Shown here: positions 59,773 through 64,000 of the stretch, in pieces
How positions within the stretch are numbered: position 1 is the first letter of the stretch
Layout: every line of letters begins with the position of its first letter
NCBI GenBank assembly: GCA_036320915.1
Contig: JAXBDG010000001.1
Location: forward strand, 186,001 to 250,000
Source of the DNA: Linnemannia elongata
Lineage: Eukaryota; Mortierellomycota; Mortierellomycetes; Mortierellales; Mortierellaceae
DNA length: 64,000 nt
Direction of reading: 5' to 3'
The notes under the pieces: model-generated
Told to the model about the DNA's origin: nothing
Seen by the model: the letters and a program-made list of their open reading frames with translations, nothing else
Database searches by the model: none
Program-made: the position numbers and the translations under genes

Positions 59773-59892
59773 ATGAACCCTGAGCTTGAGTTCTTTCACT
59801 CCTTTGACATTGCGGACGGTCAAGTTACCGCCGCTTCCGCCACGGAGGAGACTGATGAGTTAGTCTTCCCATTTCTTTCAGCTAATCCCTGA
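59773..59892 (+). CDS. Possible 39-residue peptide or first exon remnant
   Basis: ATG 59773 opens a 39-codon frame (MNPELEFFHSFDIADGQV ...) preceded by a CT-rich leader like those of real genes in this window, and acidic, coding-like in composition. It ends at TGA 59890-59892. A GT donor followed within 23 bp by an AG is too close to be an intron. It could be the 5' exon of a gene whose remainder has been lost, lying between two decayed fragments on the other strand. Confidence 0.25.
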   Translation: MNPELEFFHSFDIADGQVTAASATEETDELVFPFLSANP

Positions 59893-60023
59893 ACATCATC
59901 ATCCTTATCAACATCCCAAACTATTGTATTGTGTTGCATATTGCACAATTTGTATAATTAAGACTCGTCATGGCTTTGCAAGATGCCATAGCAATTGACG
60001 GTCGATCCAGTAATAAGCAGGCC

Positions 60024-60432
60024 CTAGCCGACCCTCACACATGATCCTAATGGATCTGAAGAGTAAAACAGAAAAAAACCAAAGGCCCTAGACCCAGTAT
60101 TTGATTCCCGGCGCCCCACAAAAAATCCATCCCTTTTCTGATTGTTGACATATGGTGGTACATGGAAGTAGTACGCCAAAAAAAAAGATGCAAATTTGCA
60201 GAAATTTTTGTGACCACCGAAGGGATACGCCTCCATCATCGCACCACTGATGTCTGTGCTTACAAAAGGAACATGAAAGGCACTGACGTATTTCTCGGGA
60301 CCGGCTGGTTGAAGGTTGTCTTGTCGACATTACCTCCATCATCAGGGATCTTGGTCACCCTTGAAGAGTTGACTCTCGTCTTGTAGGAGACCAAGTTGGA
60401 TTCAGCACTATCCGCCGTCTGGGTAGCTGGTT
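60024..60432 (-). pseudogene. Decayed coding sequence of unknown family, left-hand fragment
   Basis: Reading leftward from about 60425, a coding-like frame (ATQTADSAESNLVSYKTRV ... VTKIPDDGG) gives way to another frame (GPEKYVSAFHVPFVSTDISG, then MMEAYPFGGHKNFCKFA) that stays open to a stop at 60024. The switch needs one frameshift or an implausibly short 29-nt intron. A TATA-like element (reading GCTATATATAACC on the minus strand) lies immediately upstream, but no ATG precedes the frame. It may be the N-terminal part of the same decayed gene as 58846-59448. Family unknown. Confidence 0.3.
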
Positions 60433-60821
60433 ATATATAGCTTAGCGTGTCCACTGATGAGGTTAGATTTGGGATAGGGAGTTAAATGGGAGTGAGGAGA
60501 AGAGAGGAGGGTGTAGGAGTGATAAGAAAGAAAGAAATCTGAAGACGACGCGTTTTTTATACATGACCACGGTCATTAGTTGCAAAACACGCCAAATAAA
60601 ACTACGGGGGCCAAGGTGAAAGGGAAACGCTGTTAACTACTTCACTAACCAGAACAAGAGGAACGACAAAAAAAAATATACCGGAGACAACTGGCAGGGA
60701 GAGAAAAAAGACCCATAGCATGATGGGTGATCAGTTAAAAACAAGAAAGGTGAGCGAGGGGTGAAACGAGGAGTACCGATTCAACATCCCCTCTTCCTCC
60801 CTTACTTTTGATCTCATCTTT

Positions 60822-60867
<46 letters not shown>

Positions 60868-61268
60868 AAAAGGGGAGTGAAATGGGATAATGTACGAAGC
60901 GGTAGGGAATCGATCCAAATCTCCAAGGGGGCTAGATGCTGGATGCTTGACGAAAGGCAGCATGGAGTGGGATAAGCAATAGCGCGCGTCAATAATCACG
61001 ATTCTTTTCTTTGGCAGAGAATATTGGGGTACTTTGGCAAATACCCAACATCGATCGGGCTCGCGATGTGCTGCCTTGCCCTACCATCCATGTCATCCTT
61101 GAAAACAAGAAAACATCTTACAACCGATCGTGAGAATACACACTTCAACGTGGATTTTTTTCATTAACTTCAATAGAAGATAAAGATCTACGGTGCTCAA
61201 CTGTGGTCATGAGCTTCCACTTCATTCACCTCATCCATCCTTCCACGGTCGCCATCTCTTCCACACGA
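60433..61268. other. Spacer with a 42-bp A tract
   Basis: An A tract at 60824-60865 (42 A) dominates this stretch. The remainder is ordinary AT-rich sequence. No coding frame is supported. Confidence 0.45.
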
Positions 61269-61622
61269 TTACACGATTCCTCGACCTCGTCCTCGCCCTC
61301 GACCTCGTCCCCTATCTCCTCGTCCTCGTCCACCCCTAGCACCACCTCGTCCTCTTTCACATCCGCCTCCCGCTCCCTTATTGCTGGGCGACCACTCTGC
61401 AAAGTCCAAAGAGCCGTCACCATCACCAGTCTCTTGTGGTGGCAAGGGCACAGGAGCTACAGCGACGACATCCAGCCCGGTCTCGGCCTTGGCCTCGGTT
61501 TCGACAACAGTGTGGGCGTTGGCGTTGGCGCTGGGAGCGGCAGAGGTAGATCGGGTGAGGGCGGTGATGATGGCCATAGAGATAGAGATGACCATTATCA
61601 AGTTTGCGTATGTGTGCTTCAT
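61269..61622 (-). CDS. Small secreted Arg/Gly-rich protein
   Basis: An intronless frame from ATG 61622 gives 117 residues. The N-terminus (NLIMVISISMAIITALT) is a signal peptide with a likely cut after STSA, before APSANANAHT. The next 50 residues are acidic and Pro/Val-rich with one DGDGSLDF segment. The last 35 are RG/RGG repeats (GARGGRGRGDRGRGRG) ending in IV. RG-rich tails normally belong to RNA-binding proteins and are PRMT1 substrates inside the cell; behind a secretion signal they are unusual. The TSAAP cut site resembles the other small secreted proteins in the window. An in-frame ATG at 61763 would remove the signal peptide from the N-terminus and is less likely. Function unknown. 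Confidence 0.6.
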   Translation of the reverse strand: MKHTYANLIMVISISMAIITALTRSTSAAPSANANAHTVVETEAKAETGLDVVAVAPVPLPPQETGDGDGSLDFAEWSPSNKGAGGGCERGRGGARGGRGRGDRGRGRGRGRGRGIV

Positions 61623-62122
61623 GATGGGTAGCTGTTGTTTTTTGAAAAAAAAATGGTGTTTGTTTGGTAGGGATAGTAGAGAAGAAGATAAGAGAAGAGA
61701 AGGGAGTGAAGGTTGTAAGTTTTTGAGTGAAGGAAGGGGGAGAATGGAGAACGGGACGGACATGTTCCGATGTATATATCTGAAAAGGTGGAAGTCACCT
61801 GAGATGAGCAGAATTACCAGGGGATGTGGATAGTGTCTAGGCCTGAGTATAAATCCCTGGATTCATGCAAAATCTCAGTGCATCCATCTCCTTTTCGCTA
61901 TAGAACGTTGGAAGCGAAAAAGAAGTGTAGTCACCATTCACTGAATACGGATCCCTAGTTCTGTTTGAGGGGGTGAGAGATGAGACAGGAAAGTCTGACA
62001 AAAAAAAAATAGAATTAACGTGCCGAGAGCCAGTCGCGAAATTGAAAACGCGTGTCAGTGCTGCATTGACGCACTCGCAATTAAGAATTGACCCTTTTGC
62101 GCTCAATAATCTAGTCTTGCAT

Positions 62123-62158
<36 letters not shown>

Positions 62159-64000
62159 GCCGCTGGAAACTCGACAACAGTAACAACGTCATTGCACATC
62201 CTTGCGTTGCCTATCTTACACGTATTACAATCTGAAGAAAAAGCGAAAGACAAAAGTGCAATCAACCCTAGTTTAGAACTAAGGTTCCCCCACTTTTCAA
62301 AAACGTCTTCATTTTCCCTCATCTTCTGTCAGTCCCAACCACCACCTCCCTTCCACTGCTATCAACTTTACCCTCGCCTTGAGCCTATTTATCGCCGCCG
62401 CCGCCCCTACCAGTGTCTGGCGCAACCTCCGCCCGCAAAACCACCTCGCTCTCTTAGGAGTGAAGAATTAAGAGCTCTGTCCGAGTTTTCTACGACGTTT
62501 TGTAGGCAACTATTGTGTTCTTGAGGTCATGGTGAGAGCATCGGCAATGGTAGAGGGGGGATGCTTTGAGCGGTACCGTTGAGATTGGTGGATGTTGTTG
62601 TCATGAAGGACCAGGAGAGCCTGGAAGAGCGCGCCATTGGTAGGGGTTATGTTAGTGGTTGTGGATGTGTATTTTATTCCTGTTGGTGGAATTGAGGTTG
62701 TTGCTGTTTTATGTAGATATGATATGTGAGGTTGTTAATGATGTTGAGTTATAGCAGTGTTGCTTAGTAAAAAAAAATAAAAAAATTATGGCGGTATATG
62801 TAAAGACGGTCAGGGAGGCGAAGGAGACGAGAGAAATGGAGATAGTAGAACGGGATATCAAAGCGGACATGGTCACAGAACTCCAAGCAGTCCCCGGAAC
62901 CACATTGGGCGATCTGCCTTTCTTGCCGAAAAGCATTTCCTTGTGAAAGGGTAAGGCTCTCTATCGTCCTTTCTTCTCCTTCTCGATCGTTCTTTCTCTC
63001 CTCCCTCTCAGTCTTCCTACCTCTACTCTGCCTCTCCCCCTCTCCCCCCCTCCCTCTCTTCCGCTGTCTGATTCCTTGCTTTTCTCTGTCTTACACGAAT
63101 CTCACCTGAAAAAAAGAGAAAGAGAATATTGTTGTTGTTGTAGGTGACGTATAGGTGTCTACATTTATTCAGTCGCGTACACACGCGAAAACAACTTGGA
63201 CTCATCCGCAACAAAGGCTATCCACGACAAAGTGAGACGAAGGTTTGCTTCTATAGCGACAGACACTATACCCTAATAATGGCTAAGAAATGCTCAGTCA
63301 ACTAGAATCTATATGTAGATAATTATGGGATGAAGTTACCTACCTGATATCAATAATATCGGACCTCAGACTCTCTATCTTCGCTTGAACTTTCCTTGTT
63401 TTGTTCTTTCTTTTTCTTGTTCTTTCTCTACATCTCGGATCAGGGGTGACACAAATCCTTAATTCAATTGAGCCACCATCAATCAGCACCACGATGGTCT
63501 CCCTCTCTCTATACATTTGCCTTTCAAGGTACGAAAGGAACAATATAGAGTTCTTCACCTCTTCTCCTTCTGTCTCATCCATCCCTCGTCATTCCTTTGT
63601 CTCTGTCTCCATCTCTTTCTCTCTGGTCTTTCTTTCAAAAAGCCTTTCGAAGTCATGTTTCGTGAATGTCACGGAACCAGTCCACAAAAACGGGTGCATC
63701 CTCTCTCAAGCGCTCACCTTCTCCTCACATACACCCCACCTTTAGCATCGTCGCTATCCTTCTTCCCCAGGTAGAGCTCAATTGAGGCTGACAACAAATG
63801 TGGGGATGATGAGAGGCGGTGTTTATAACCATGTTCCTAGTTTTAGCCTCTCGGATCCTTACTTACATCACCCTCTCCTTCCCTCTTTGTCATCCGTTCC
63901 TTGCATCTTTACAATCGATGTGTACCCCTCCTTGGTATTGCACTCCCTCTGGTTTCTTCGAGACGAATAATGAAGCGAGTACCATTTTTATTTTTATGTG
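61623..64000. other. Right end of window, no confident gene
   Basis: This contains a T tract at 62126-62157 (32 T) and CT-rich stretches near 62950-63070 and 63400-63760. Plus-strand fragments with coding-like composition occur between 62370 and 62946 (one is listed separately) but cannot be joined into a model. The CT-rich leader after 63400 may belong to a gene beginning beyond the window. Confidence 0.35.
62788..62946 (+). CDS. Possible 52-residue protein or exon
   Basis: An ATG-to-TGA frame encodes a charged, helix-prone sequence (VREAKETREMEIVERDIKAD) and a less charged tail (VPGTTLGDLPFLPKSISL). Composition is coding-like, and a similarly coding-like stretch lies about 150 bp upstream (VVVMKDQESLEERAI, then a possible GT donor near 62640), so both may be exons of one gene that I could not assemble. 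No family recognised. Confidence 0.25.
   Translation: MAVYVKTVREAKETREMEIVERDIKADMVTELQAVPGTTLGDLPFLPKSISL

Noticed and set aside
60095..60125. tRNA-like 3' end (GATTCCCGGCGCCCCA)
   Set aside because: The T arm does not pair and no A-box or acceptor partner is present.

Overview
The window is nuclear DNA of an intron-rich early-diverging fungus, most likely Mucoromycota (Mortierella-like). This rests on inference: fungal housekeeping genes with many GT-AG introns, CT-rich leaders, short-to-long introns, long A/T homopolymers and small secreted proteins. No species can be named from the sequence alone. No rRNA, CRISPR array, convincing tRNA or intact transposon was seen.

Layout, left to right. 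A truncated low-complexity gene (minus strand) shares a divergent promoter carrying a perfect CRE palindrome with the 60S biogenesis factor Rlp24. Next come a C2-domain phosphatidylserine decarboxylase, a dolichyl-diphosphatase-like PAP2 phosphatase, and a secreted class-2 lipase-like protein that lacks its nucleophile serine. From 13.8 to 16.9 kb lies a cluster of small secreted proteins: a symmetric six-cysteine peptide, a 73-residue protein with a start-overlapping uORF, and a hexapeptide-repeat solenoid-like protein. An ABCA-type half transporter, an unknown Cys-containing protein and an unknown protein with a divergent calponin-homology-like C-terminus follow on the minus strand. After about 4 kb without a recognisable gene come a reticulon, the arginine methyltransferase PRMT1 (with an 11-nt microexon), the APC/C activator Cdh1, ribosomal protein uL23, cytochrome c oxidase subunit 7a, and the PKA catalytic subunit, whose first intron is about 3.5 kb. 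Then come a TMEM170-like membrane protein, an IAH1-type GDSL esterase, a single-pass low-complexity protein, a stretch of decayed coding sequence (58.8-60.4 kb), a secreted RG-rich protein, and a poorly readable right end.

The genes are mostly unrelated housekeeping functions: ribosome synthesis, phospholipid and dolichol metabolism, ER shape, cell cycle, cAMP signalling and respiration. The accessory parts are the secreted-protein genes and the decayed region. Exon coordinates were read by hand from splice consensus, phase and protein-family continuity, so individual junctions are models. The strongest observations are the Ser-to-Ala lipase, the hexapeptide-repeat secreted protein, the giant intron in PKA, the 11-nt exon in PRMT1, two GC-AG introns, and the strong TAG bias of 3' splice sites.
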